From Mactromeris polynyma (lineage: Eukaryota; Mollusca; Bivalvia; Venerida; Mactridae): a DNA stretch of 64,000 nt. A program made the position numbers and the translations under genes. Below, in pieces: positions 44,201-55,783 of this stretch; positions within the stretch are counted from its first letter, which is position 1; each line of letters opens with the position of its first letter. Below the pieces are notes generated by a model that was given only the letters and a program-made list of their open reading frames with translations, searched no databases and was not told the DNA's origin. Where the stretch lies: positions 13,348,256 through 13,412,255 of the forward strand of contig JASFXZ010000001.1 in NCBI GenBank assembly GCA_032209605.1, read 5' to 3'.

Positions 44201-47200
44201 TGTATACATAATTGTAGTGGAAGCTGTCTTACCTGGTTCTCTGTATACATAATTGTAGTGGAAGCTGTCTTACCTGGTTCTCTGTATACATAATTGTAGT
44301 GGAAGCTGTCTTACCTGGTTCTATGTTGTCATAACTGTAGTGGAAGCTGTCTTACCTGGTTCTATGTTGTCATAACTGAAGTGTAAGCTGTCTTACCTGG
44401 TTCTATGTTGTCATAACTGTAATGGAAGCTGTCTTACCTGATTCTCTGTTGCCATAACTGTAGTGGAAGCTGTCTAACCTGGTTCTCTGTATACATAACT
44501 GTAGTGGAAGCTGTCTTACCTGGTTCTCTGTATACATAATTGTAGTGGAAGCTGTCTTACCTGGTTCTCTGTTGTCATAACTGTAGTGGAAGCTGTCTTA
44601 CCTGGTTCTCTGTATACATAATTGTAGTGGAAGCTGTCTTACCTGGTTCTCTGTATACATAATTGTAGTGGAAGCTGTCTTACCTGGTTCTCTGTATACA
44701 TAATTGTAGTGGAAGCTGTCTTACCTGGTTCTATGTTGTCATAACTGTAGTGGAAGCTGTCTTACCTGGTTCTATGTTGTCATAACTGAAGTGTAAGCTG
44801 TCTTACCTGGTTCTATGTTGTCATAACTGTAATGGAAGCTGTCTTACCTGATTCTCTGTTGCCATAACTGTAGTGGAAGCTGTCTAACCTGGTTCTCTGT
44901 ATACATAACTGTAGTGGAAGCTGTCTTACCTGGTTCTCTGTATACATAACTGTAGTGGAAGCTGTCTTGCCTGGTTCTCTGTATACATAACTGTAGTGGA
45001 AGCTGTCTTACCTGGTTCTCTGTTGTCATAACTGTAGTGGAAGCTGTCTTGCCTGGTTCTCTGTATACATAACTGTAGTGGAAGCTGTCTTACTTGGTTC
45101 TATGTTGTCATAACTGTAGTGGAAGCTGTTTTACCTGGTTCTCTGTTGTCATAACTGTAGTGGAAGCTGTCTTACCTGGTTCTCTGTATACATAACTGTA
45201 GTGGAAGCTGTCTTACCTGGTTCTCTGTATACATAACTGTAGTGGAAGCTGTCTTACCTGGTTCTCTGTATACATAACTGTAGTGGAAGCTGTCTTACCT
45301 GATTCTCTGTATACATAACTGTAGTGGAAGCTGTCTTACCTGGTTCTCTGTATACATAATTGTAGTGGAAGCTGTCTTACCTGGTTCTCTGTTGTCATAA
45401 CTGTAGTGGAAGCTGTCTTACCTGGTTCTATGTTGTCATAACTGTAGTGGAAGCTGTCTTACCTGGTTCTATGTTGTCATAACTGAAGTGTAAGCTGTCT
45501 TACCTGGTTCTATGTTGTCATAACTGTAGTGGAAGCTGTCTTACCTGATTCTCTGTTGCCATAACTGTAGTGGAAGCTGTCTTACCTGGTTCTATGTTGT
45601 CATAACAACTGTAGTGGAAGCTGTCTTACCTGGTTCTATGTTGTCATAACAACTGTAGTGGAAGCTGTCTTACCTGGTTCTATGTTGTCATAACAACTGT
45701 AGTGGAAGCTGTCTTACCTGGTTCTCTGTTGTCATAACTGTAGTGGAAGCTGTCTTACCTGGTTCTCTGTATACATAACTGTAGTGGAAGCTGTCTTACC
45801 TGATTCTCTGTATACATAACTGTAGTGGAAGCTGTCTTACCTGGTTCTCTGTATACATAACTGTAGTGGAAGCTGTCTTACCTGGTCCTCTGTTGTCATA
45901 ACTGTAGTGGAAGCTGTCTTACCTGGTTCTCTGTATACATAACTGTAGTGAAAGCTGTCTTACCTGGTTCTCTGTATACATAACTGTAGTGGAAGCTGTC
46001 TTACCTGGTTCTCTGTATACATAACTGTAGTGGAAGCTGTCTTACCTGGTTCTCTGTATACATAGCTGTAGTGGAAGCTGTCTTACCTGGTTCTCTGTAT
46101 ACATAACTGTAGTGGAAGCTGTCTTACCTGGTTCTCTGTATACATAACTGTAGTGGAAGCTGTCTTACCTGGTTCTCTGTATACATAACTGTAGTGGAAG
46201 CTGTCTTACCTGGTTCTCTGTATACATAACTGTAGTGGAAGCTGTCTTACCTGGTTCTCTGTATACATAACTGTAGTGGAAGCTGTCTTACCTGGTTCTC
46301 TGTATACATAACTGTAGTGGAAGCTGTCTTACCTGGTTCTCTGTATACATAACTGTAGTGGAAGCTGTCTTACTTGGTTCTCTGTTGTCATAACTGTAGT
46401 GGAAGCTGTCTTACCTGGTTCTCTGTATACATAACTGTAGTGGAAGCTGTCTTACCTGGTTCTCTGTATACATAACTGTAGTGGAAGCTGTCTTACCTGG
46501 TTCTCTGTATACATAACTGTAGTGGAAGCTGTCTTACCTGGTTCTCTGTATACATAACTGTAGTGGAAGCTGTCTTACCTGGTTCTCTGTATACATAACT
46601 GTAGTGGAAGCTGTCTTACCTGGTTCTCTGTATACATAACTGTAGTGGAAGCTGTCTTACTTGGTTCTCTGTTGTCATAACTGTAGTGGAAGCTGTCTTA
46701 CCTGGTTCTCTGTATACATAACTGTAGTGGAAGCTGTCTTACCTGGTTCTCTGTATACATAACTGTAGTGGAAGCTGTCTTACCTGGTTCTCTGTATACA
46801 TAACTGTAGTGGAAGCTGTCTTACCTGGTTCTCTGTATACATAACTGTAGTGGAAGCTGTCTTACCTGGTTCTCTGTATACATAACTGTAGTGGAAGCTG
46901 TCTTACCTGGTTCTCTGTATACATAGCTGTAGTGGAAGCTGTCTTACCTGGTTCTCTGTTGTCCAATACTTGCTGTAAACTCAACCATTCAGATCCAACA
47001 TTTATGTTAAATTGTTTGGAATAACCTTTTGGATCCAAACCTTAGTTATGATGATCAATGGTTTGTCTGATAATCTCTCTTATTTTTGACTCCTTAAAGC
47101 CTGCTGTCAATAGTTGCTCATTAAAATAGTGTCAACCAATTATGGAAGTTTTAAATAAGGTGGATAATCAATGAATTGACAATTCAAGGCACTACCCGTA

Positions 47201-50200
47201 TAACATTGTCTAAAACACCATATTTTGAACCTGCAGATTTAAAGACAATCATATACACAGTAATTAACACAACCTTTTTCATTGAACAAGTTTTGACTAT
47301 TTTAGAAATTAAAATGTTTGATAGAAACATCTGCTTAAAAAATTCTTCTGAGATCCTCTTTGGTCGCAGTTAGATATTTACAATGGCCTTCAACGGTTCT
47401 TTGTATACTGTTGAAAGAAATCTAGGGAATTCTGATGTCATGATGTTGTAGTAGGATTTAAATGTTAACTATAACATTGGATAAACTCAACAGAAATTGA
47501 CATTAACATGTTGTTATTACTTATGGTATATGCTTCATATATTTCAGGAAAGGGGGCAAGCGAAAACTTAGTCGCCAGAAATCATCACCACCTGAATTAA
47601 AACGACAGAAATCTAAATCTATACCTCTTGACAGTAGCGGAAAGAATGATGTGATCTTTAACTGCTCAACGGGTAAATACTTCATCATATTAAGCAAAAA
47701 TGATTTGCCTTTCACTTCTATTTTTAGATTGGGGAATTCCATGTTTGGAGATAGGTAATCAATGATATCTTGATTGGTTTCAGCCATGTGTTAACTCATA
47801 AACTATTTTATTCCAAAGTTTTATGTTTCATAAGTGAAAAAGATGACTGAAAGTATCCACATGTCAACAGACATACACAAAATTATCAAATGCTTTTATG
47901 GCTGGAAACAGAATATACCATTCTTGAAACAAAACTATGAAAGACTGGTGGTGACGTTCACACTTCATTATTTCTCAACCAGGAAATCATGAATTTGTGA
48001 AGTTGAAATCATGAATTTGTGAAGTTGAAATCATGAATTTGTGAAGTTGAAATCATGAATTTGTGAAGTTGAAATCATGAATTTGTGAAGTTGAAATCAT
48101 GAATTTGTGAAGTTGAAATCATGAATTTGTGAAGTTGAAATCATGAATTTGTGCAACTTTTAGAGGAAATTCTTGTGGGAATGCTTGTGGCAAATACATT
48201 GTCATGTGAACAATTATTTTCTGTGGTCACTTGCCTGAACAGAAGGGAACTAAAGAAAATCAGTTCTGTAAATAGGATACTATAGCAAAGTAATGGCATT
48301 AAATGTGTTACAAATCTAGGAAAACATATGAGAAAAATGTATAATTACTTCTGTCTTCAATTGATATGATCATAGTATAAAGTAATGTGTAACCATATTT
48401 TAGGTTGCATGGTTCCACTTTCAGCAGGAACAGAGGGAGCTCCCTGTTTACCGACCCCTAGTGCTTCACCGAGACCTAGTGATACATTCGAGTAAGTATA
48501 TATTACATCATACTGGGATTGGTGCAATGCATGTTAAATACACATGTCCAAAATAATGGAAGTTGGTCAAAACTTCATTGTATGTGAAATAGGGAATGAA
48601 TTGACTGCACATAACAACATTAGGGGTCATGGGTTCGAATACATCGAGTTTACCGATAATGTTTCACAGCTCAGTATTTTTTAATCCAGTAAATAGTGAA
48701 GTACATACTTGTTCAAACAAGATTGTGTGTGTATGTTGTATTATCTTAATAAAATATGTTACCAGTGTTATATGTAACCAATAAAACATCATCAGATAGT
48801 AATTTGATATAGCAGTAATAGTTCTAGTAAATGTCCATTGAGTTTTAATACTGAGATTTATTTGTTTGTCATTCTGGAATGTGTTCAGCATCGCTATGTT
48901 TCCACTATGGTTTTTGTGGAAATAAAGTGTTATTGTTGGATATTTTGCAGTTATGAGATGAAAATGTCCCTGCTTGGAAAGAGTTTATCCATCACTGAAG
49001 ACAACACTGTGTATAGTGATGCATCAAAATGGGATATTAATAATGTGGTGGAATTCTTCAGGAAGAACGGGTATGATGAACAGGCTCAAATCTTTCAAGA
49101 TCAGGTATTGTGCTGTTATATAGCTGTATGAACTTTTCAGACATTTCTATGTCATTTTATGTCATGATGTCAGTTTTGTGTTTTTCTGTGTGCTGTTTTT
49201 ATGGAACAAAAATGTGCTTGTTTATAAAACTATGACAACTATTCAGTTTTCTTTCAAAACAAAATCCAGCATTTTCTCTTGTTAAAGGCACAGTAAAACA
49301 TGAAAACTCAATGCATGTATTTTCAAATTTAATGGAATGGGTAAGTTGTTTATGCATTTGTGGTTAATAAAGTGGCACTATTTGTGATGCTTGCAAAATA
49401 TTTTAAACACGTGTTGGTATTGGATTTGTTGTAAGTGGAGTTTTCTTGATGTACATAACTTGCATCTAATAGCTTAGTTGTCTCCCATGTTTCAGTTTTG
49501 GATGTATTCTCTGTAATCCTAGAAATGTTCGAGAATTCAATATTTCGCGTTTTTATGAATGCCAGCATTTTTGCAGCTATTATAATACCTAGAATTATTT
49601 CATGTCTTAATACAATATTAGCCTATATAATATATACTTCTTGCAGCTATAAAATTCCACAAATGAAACTAAAACTGCTTACTTAAAAGTGTAAAAGGTA
49701 CTCTGTACTTGGTACTGATAATAGCTAAAGTGTTCTTAATTAAACGTCTATTTGCTGTTTTATTGCCCCCATAATTGTGGAGGGGTATGTAGATTTATCT
49801 TCGTCCGTCTTAAGTCTGTCCGTCCATCCAGTAAAATCTGTGCCATTGTTATCTCCTGAACTGTTGGTACTACAGTCTTCAAACTTTATAGGAATGTATA
49901 TCAGTATGTGAAGTTGTGCACCTAGTGTTTCACATCCCTCTTTGCTTAGGGTAAATCGAGCCTTTACACACTTGATTGAATAAGGTGAGGGCACTTAGTT
50001 ACTTATACTCTGATATTGTGACAATGTATTGATACATGAATATTGTACCTATTTTCAGAATAAACGATTACATTGTATATTTTCAGGAAATTGATGGTCC
50101 ATCCTTGCTGTTACTGAAGCGTGAAGATGTTCTTACTGCATTAGGACTTAAACTTGGTCCAGCGCTGAAGATTTATCAGAAAATTTTGAAATTACAGAAT

Positions 50201-50227
50201 TGTAGCCAGTCAGTCTCAGTACTGTAA
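37553..50227 (+). CDS. WH-H15-PHD-PHD-SAM chromatin reader (SAMD1/KAT6-like), 10 exons
   Basis: Exons: 37553-38209, 38948-39119, 39362-39474, 39899-39980, 42465-42548, 42934-42967, 47548-47672, 48404-48491, 48951-49104 and 50087-50227. All have GT-AG borders, and the phases close to 1,650 nt (549 residues plus TAA). Domains: winged helix at about 4-75, second H15-like winged helix at about 95-160, AT-hook-like RGRP at 211-214, PHD1 at 249-302, PHD2 at 305-349, basic linker at about 381-405, SAM at about 477-540. The winged helix type in SAMD1 and KAT6 binds unmethylated CpG DNA, and tandem PHDs of KAT6/DPF read acylated histone H3 tails. SAM of SAMD1 oligomerises and contacts L3MBTL3-type proteins. 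I infer a nuclear CpG-island and histone reader. It has no MYST acetyltransferase domain, unlike KAT6, and SAMD1 of vertebrates lacks PHD fingers. The start is the first ATG of exon 1, directly before the winged helix. I know no established symbol for this architecture. Confidence 0.9.
38948..42548 (+). CDS. Exons 2-5: tandem PHD fingers
   Basis: Zinc ligands are complete. PHD1 has C249, C252, C270, C273, H278, C281, C299, C302. PHD2 has C305, C308, C320, C323, H328, C331, C346, C349. The two share the short CKTCCVC junction typical of KAT6/DPF double PHDs. Segments [16 protein letters not shown] and [11 protein letters not shown] are classic. Exon borders fall inside PHD1 (phase 1), at GND|GLI (phase 0) and at PKG|TWV (phase 1). 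Intron 4 holds a Tigger-like element. The residue before H278 is Val where KAT6A has Gly, which does not affect zinc binding. Confidence 0.92.
40639..41922. mobile_element. Tigger/pogo-like non-autonomous element in intron 4
   Basis: Ends CTGTCGACTCTCGTTA and TAACGAGAGTCGAATG are inverted, and TA dinucleotides flank both (40,637-40,638 and 41,923-41,924), as in Tc1/mariner-pogo elements. Multiple AAGACGAATTTT motifs lie near both ends. Internal + frames (40,988-41,194 and 41,195-41,479) show no recognisable DDE transposase. A deleted relative is at 50,467-51,029. Confidence 0.8.
42934..48491 (+). CDS. Exons 6-8: acidic-basic linker
   Basis: Exon 6 (34 nt) adds the acidic [10 protein letters not shown]. 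Reading through its donor would give an immediate TAA, so retention of intron 6 would yield a PHD-only protein without SAM. Exon 7 (125 nt) gives [20 protein letters not shown], a likely nuclear localisation signal. Exon 8 (88 nt) is Pro/Ser-rich. The exons were placed from splice consensus and phase continuity (2, 1, 2). Transcript data would confirm the small exon 6. Confidence 0.75.
43259..46962. repeat. 41-bp minisatellite, about 90 copies, in intron 6
   Basis: A 41-bp unit (ATAACTGTAGTGGAAGCTGT, then CTTACCTGGTTCTCTGTATAC) fills 3.7 kb of the intron between exons 6 and 7. Two main variants end GTATAC or GTTGTC, with blocks of variants duplicated within the array (for example 44,340-44,480 and 44,740-44,880). 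Read on the minus strand, every unit holds a consensus donor CAG|GTAAGA and a pyrimidine-AG acceptor-like CTTCCACTACAG. The short minus frames are artefacts. Confidence 0.97.
47982..48153. repeat. 22-bp array, about 8 copies, in intron 7
   Basis: GAAATCATGAATTTGTGAAGTT repeats nearly perfectly with a 22-bp period. Homogeneity suggests recent expansion. It lies 250 bp before exon 8. Confidence 0.93.
48951..50227 (+). CDS. Exons 9-10: SAM domain and stop
   Basis: Exon 9 ends with [20 protein letters not shown] then QIFQDQ (phase 0). Exon 10 opens [20 protein letters not shown], then [17 protein letters not shown], and reaches TAA 14 codons later. The LGPALKIY helix and the IDG-x-SLLL turn match the SAM domain of SAMD1 more closely than generic SAM domains. 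No canonical AATAAA lies between the stop and the Tigger-like insertion at 50,467, so the 3' end may extend into or beyond that element. Confidence 0.9.
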
Positions 50228-50466
50228 TGCTAAACTTGAATATTTTCTGTTGTTAAAAATAAGACTATGGTGATAACATATCTTGCTTGTATGTTTTGAG
50301 TAAATAACAAATGGATGCTTTTTCATCAACCAATTTATTTCAGTAAGTTAATGAACAATACATTTGGCCTGTATTGTTTAGCATTGACCCATTAGATGAC
50401 TACATGTGATAGTGTAGATTTTTTTTAAATTCGGAACCAGATAAATGCATCACACTGTTTTATGTA

Positions 50467-51029
50467 CAGTCGACTCTCATTAGGACGAACTCCCTTAAGA
50501 CGAATTTTCCTTTACCTCGAAGTTTTTCAAAAGTCCAAATTTTATCCTTCTTTGTCTATATGAATTTCTGTCGGTATATATATATAAAGATATCGTTGAA
50601 CCAATTATTATTCCTTCATGATTATAGACTACATAGAAGCTGTGTAAGTTATCATGTACATGTTTTTGTCTTCGATAATGTAATTTGGGAGTTTAAAGAG
50701 AAAAGTTGTGAATAATAATCGTGTTGATCATAACTATACAACGGGAATGAAGCTTCTCATTATCGTCGACGAACGTTTGTCAAAATGACATCTAAGCTCC
50801 GATTTACGATTCTTGTCAAACCCATTTAAATTGAAAGAGGCAACATATACACATGCATATAGATTATTAAACACATCGTTCTTAATGAGATAAAGTGCAA
50901 TTTAAGCAATTTTTACGAACTTTTTTACGAAACACCGACAGAAAGGCCTCCCGACGTTTAAGTCGAATTTTCGTTAAGACAAACTATTTTCTACGGTCCC
51001 GAAAAATTCGTCTTAACGAGAGTCGACTG
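50467..51029. mobile_element. Tigger/pogo-like element, deletion derivative
   Basis: Perfect outer ends CAGTCGACTCTC and GAGAGTCGACTG are flanked by TA at 50,465-50,466 and 51,030-51,031. Internally it matches the intron 4 copy, except that about 700 bp equivalent to its left-central part are missing. It lies about 240 bp past the stop codon of the WH-PHD-SAM gene and may form part of its 3' UTR. Confidence 0.88.
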
Positions 51030-51939
51030 TATGTGAATGCTTCTATTTTGTGAAAATATCTTGCCATTGTAGAAATATTGATTTTTTATGTACCGGTAGA
51101 TATAATATTTAGAACTTTGTGATATAGAAGATTGAATTTATTGCAAACATGGAATACTTCCATATTAAAATTTTCTGTCTGATAACTTGTCTGTTAACAC
51201 AATATAATAGTATATGAATGGAAAAAAACAGGATTAGTCGGTATTTGTGTCACACAAAATATATTTTATATTCAATACAATATGTCGTAAACATCGAATA
51301 GTTTGCAGTCATTGAATGACAGTTATATTATGAATTGCATGTATTATAAACATGTCTGATTGTAGTAAGTGAAGTTTCAGATGAATTATGCATCGACTAA
51401 AATCCTTGTTAATGACACAGCCTGGTAAGCGCAATGATATGAGTGCTCAACTACCTGTGTAGAGGGCATGGGTTCGAACCCCAGGCTAGACATATTATTG
51501 TAATTTGTCTGAAGGTGATACACCCAAGGTCATTTGTCCTCCAACTCTAATTCATGTGGGGCAGTTGTCAGTTGCTTGTGGAAGTTCTTGTTGGTAGCAG
51601 AGAAACACTGGCCAATGCAGTGACCACCGTACATACATGTAGTTAAACACTGTTTGTTCATTGTAGAATTTCAGCAGATTAGAGGTTACATATCATGCGC
51701 TTATCAAGTTATGTGTTGCCTCCCGTTAATTGTGTTATTTGCATCTACAATGCTTGAATCTGATTTCACCAATGGTAAATGCATGGATCTGATTTTCATG
51801 AGGTTGTAGATCGATTGTCTTAAATGATAGGTGTCTGTGCTATAACCATTCAAAAGATTCCTATGAAACTTAGTACAAATATTCTGCATAGTGAGGTGTG
51901 TCACAATCACAAGTCAGGTATGTACTGTCCATCTACCTG
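51030..51939. other. Spacer with a tRNA-like SINE fragment
   Basis: At 51,417-51,495 the sequence AGCCTGGTAAGCGCAATGA with CATGGGTTCGAACCCCAGGC resembles a tRNA-derived SINE head (clear B box, decayed A box). The rest is AT-rich with no recognised coding. Confidence 0.45.
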
Positions 51940-52318
51940 CCTTGCGTTCGGTTAAGGCTAACACTCGCTCGTGTTAAGAAACTGTGCACTCATTTTGCTA
52001 CTGAACACATTGTTTGCCAAAAAGTGCGCGCCCACTGTGTGGCCACTTGCTCGAGCAACTCCGAGGTAGCATGCGAATTTGAGAGCCGAACACTGCATTT
52101 AGTTACGGCTAACTGTCGTTCACATTTTGTGTTGTATCCCTGGCCCACCGTATCGCATTGTATCCACACGGGAAACCAAATTGCAAAATGAATACAGGGC
52201 TGGTTCCCCGTCTTTACTGTCTTTGAGGCAGAGAACCAGAATACATACGAGGCAGTCAATTCACTTGTTAGCGACGCGAACTGTGAGTGGCTTCCCTTAG
52301 CCGTAACTGAACGCAAGG
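51940..52318. mobile_element. 379-bp MITE
   Basis: Termini CCTTGCGTTC(G/A)GTTA and complement agree over 22 bp with two mismatches. A 3-bp CTG flanks both ends and may be the target duplication. The interior is less AT-rich than its surroundings. Overlapping frames on both strands across it have no recognisable domain. Confidence 0.75.
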
Positions 52319-54049
52319 CTGGGAAGGGAGTCTCTTGGCCATTCATCACTCACTGGGATCATCTCTTAATTTAATACAACCAGCATGTGCCATATTCATG
52401 AGAATGACATCTGCTTGAACCTGTGAGGTTGTCACAGGCTTTCACTAATGTGTTCATTGATGCAAATCTACAGTTTGGTATAGTATTGTCTACGTTGATC
52501 TAAAATATATAAATGTAGCAAACAATTAGTCTACTGTGCCTAATCTTTGACTGTCTCAATGTTATAAGCAAGCTTTTAAAGTGTGTTCAGTTTGAGTATT
52601 GATAGTATGTATGTTGTCTGCCTTATTTTGCAGTCTTGCTTACACATCATTTACTTCTGCTTTTTGCAGGTAAGTTATTACAATATTTTATTCTGTAATG
52701 TGCTTCAATGGTAATGTCAGAATATACAATATATTTAGACAAAGAATGACTCTTGTATGAATGTTGAATCTGTTGTCTAATTTTCTCATCTACAGGGATT
52801 GTTTTAGGATATTTTGTGTATTAGATAGATTTACTGTGATAATGACTGTTTGTAAGAAAATTACATATAGGTAGCTAAGAACAACTATGTTGTATTAGTT
52901 ACAATGATATTTTGATACATTGGTGTATTTACTGAGAATTCAATTGGTATTTTGAATTTTGATTGTTTGCTTGAAAGGAAAATAGTAAAAATCCTTAAAC
53001 CTGAAATGCTTGTTATCTCATATATATATATATGTAATAATAGCATATATACATGTTGTGTCAGTGTATCAGTGCTGAATCATTGGCCAATAGTAGTATC
53101 ACAAATGATGTTGGGGCCACTGATTTAAAAGTAGTCAGTATTTCAGACAATTTACATTGGTGGCCACCAATTGGCTGGAACATGAACCATCGAAATATAT
53201 ACATGTAGTAAGTCTAGAACTCTGTATGTCATGTATGTCATTTATATATATTCTCTCCCCATCCATATCGCTTCTGTAGTATATGAATATAAATATATTA
53301 TACATGTACGTATAATATAGAAGGGATATATTGTCGTGAGTTCTCTACCCTTCTATATCACTTCTGTAGTATATGCATAAATATTATACATATTATACTG
53401 AAGAAATGATATAGTGTTATATTATATTGTCACGAGTTCTTTTGCATTTCTATGTCCTATAGTATATGTATATATTTTATACATATAGTATATAGGGGAT
53501 ATAGAAGGGGAGAGAACTTGTGACAATCGCCCATGTATACGCCAGTCTGTTAGCCCTACTGGTGTCCCATGGTTTCCAAGCAGCACTATGAATTATTGGA
53601 AACAGGACAATTGACATACAATGTATTGACTACTTCGAACACAGAACTTATCACAGAGGATCAAACTTGCTGCATTCAAATTTGCAATCCTGCATTGTTC
53701 TTTGAGATCAATTTATCCCTTATTTAAAACTGCCTGGGAATCCGTTGTAAAATAAATTTATGTATTTGAATCAATCACTTTGTCCGTCACATGTCGTCTG
53801 TGATCAACAATTGGCTTGTTAACATTCGCATCTTTTGTCTGATCTGCATGAACCTTGCTCAAAATGTTTGTCTCAATGAAATCTAGGCCAGGTTTGAAAC
53901 TGGGTCATCTGGAATTAAAATTAGGTCATTAAGTAAAATTAAAGAAAAACCTTGTCAACACTCTAGAGGTCACACATTTAGTCCAATCCTCATTGAACTG
54001 CTGAGAATGTTTGCCTCAACAATATCTTGGTCAAGTTTGTTACAGGTAA
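52319..54049. other. No gene seen; AT-rich hairpins
   Basis: Around 53,230-53,520, several near-palindromic blocks (TTCTGTAGTATATG, TATACATATAGTATATAGG, AGAAGGGGAGAGAAC) alternate in both orientations. This suggests a decayed inverted-repeat element. The remainder is featureless AT-rich sequence. Confidence 0.45.
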
Positions 54050-55235
54050 CAGGCCAGTTCTTCCCCCGAGTCCAGTTCTTCCTGGGGAGGTTTGGACTAG
54101 TCAAGTTCTTCCCCACCCAGTCTGTTTCTTCCCCGGTGAAGTTCTAGACCGGTCCAGTTCTTCCCCCCTAGGAATTTTTTTTATTTTCAACTTTCACGCC
54201 CTGGAAATTATCTAATGTTTCGTGTTAGGGTGGGGAAGTTCTGGACCGGTCCAGTTCTTCCCCACCCAGTCTGTTTCTTCCCCCCTAGAAAATTATTTTA
54301 TTTTTTCAACTTTCAGCTAGTCTAATTGTTTTCCCCTAGTTAAAAACTTTATTATTTGTGTCAGGGTGGGGAAGTTCTAGACTAGTCCAGCTTTTCCCCC
54401 ATTAGTAAAATATTTATTTTTCTTCTTAGGGTGGGGAAGCTCTGGACTAGTCTAGTCCCCCCCCCCCCACTAGAAGAACATTATATTTGTTTCGACTGAA
54501 GATGGGGAGCTCTGGGCTAATCCAGTTCTTGATAATAGATCCAAATATGTCGATCATCATGTTTACCTAATCCCAATTGTCCAATCTTTGTTGTTGTAAA
54601 GCACTTTGTGAATGCTTTGTGAGCAGTTGGCAAAACTATTTTCCAAGGGGAGAAGAACTGGACTAGTCCAGAACTTCCCCATCCTCAGACGAAAAAAATA
54701 ATAATATTTCTTAGGGGAGTTTTACTGGACTAGCTGAAAGTTGAAAATAAATTAATTTCCTTGGGGGGAAGAACTGGACCAGTCCAGAACTTCCCCACCC
54801 CGAGTTGAAAAAAAACAAATCCTAGGGGAGAAGGACTGAACTAGTCCAGAACTTCCCCAACCTAAGACAAAAATAATAATATTTAATAAGGGGAGAAGAA
54901 CTGGACTTTTCCAGAACTTCCCCGCCCTAAGATGAAACATAAGATAATTGTCTTGGGGAGAAGAACTGGACTAGTCCAGAACTTCCCAACCCTAAGACGA
55001 AAAAATAAATAATTTCCAACGGGAGAAGAACTGGACTAGTCCAGAACTTCCCCACCCTAAGACAAAAATAATAATATTTTACAAGGGGAGAAGAACTGGA
55101 CTAGTTCAGAACTTCCCCACCTAGACAAAAATAAACTAGGGGAGAAGAAATAGCTAGACTAGCTGAAAGTTGAAAATAAAATGGTTTACTAGGGGGCGGA
55201 AGAACTGGACCAGTCCAGAACTTCCCCACCCTAAC
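54050..55235. repeat. Inverted array of palindromic GGACTAGTCC units
   Basis: A unit of about 60 bp centred on the palindrome CTGGACTAGTCCAG, flanked by GGGGAGAAGAA on one side and AACTTCCCCACCC on the other, repeats about 14 times. Copies left of about 54,540 run in one orientation and copies right of about 54,640 in the other, around a 100-bp unique centre. Each unit is itself nearly symmetric, so the array can fold at two levels. Frames through it are artefacts. Confidence 0.88.
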
Positions 55236-55240
55236 ACGAA

Positions 55241-55783
55241 CCAAAGCGCTGAAAGCGCAGAAAGACTGGGGCGCCCTAGATGTAATACCCGTTGAGAGCG
55301 ACACCAATGTTTTCGTTTCACAATCTGACTTTGTCTGCTTGTCATCCAGTTAAAAACCCGGAATTGTTCACAATACGCTGAATAGGGTAGTGTCCGCATA
55401 CTAGTAGTGTCGGCATACTGTTCAGGTCTGTCAAACAGATACCCAGGCATTTGCTTGATCACGAGTTTAGCCGAAAAAGATAAACGTTTCCATAAACCCT
55501 TTCTTTATTAATTTGATGAGGTTTTACGTAGGGTTTCAACATTTTTTCCGTCATATACAGCGGTCAATTGACCAAACCAGTTTCCTGGAAGTAATTATCA
55601 ACCAGTACTGCCAACTTCTCCACATGTGCAAGACATTATCGTAGCCAGTGTCACTGAAGAACATAACCTGCCTAAAACTGGGAATCAAACCCGGATCTGC
55701 TGGGTGATAGTCTATCGCTATACCAAATGAGCTAGCCTGGCTGGCTTCCTATTTTTGTAAAATGCAAATTATAGTATTCGGCA
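55241..55783 (-). repeat. tRNA-derived SINE, copy 2
   Basis: The minus strand carries AGGCTAGCTCATTTGGTATA (A box) near 55,740 and GGGTTTGATTCCC (B box) near 55,683. The body matches 12,860-13,965 without that copy's 579-bp internal segment. Confidence 0.75.

Noticed and set aside
43450..45029. Minus-strand frames in the 41-bp array
   Set aside because: Repeat translation only; the host gene is on the other strand.
54752..55462. Minus-strand frames across the palindromic array
   Set aside because: They are translations of the GGACTAGTCC units and the SINE edge, with no conserved content.
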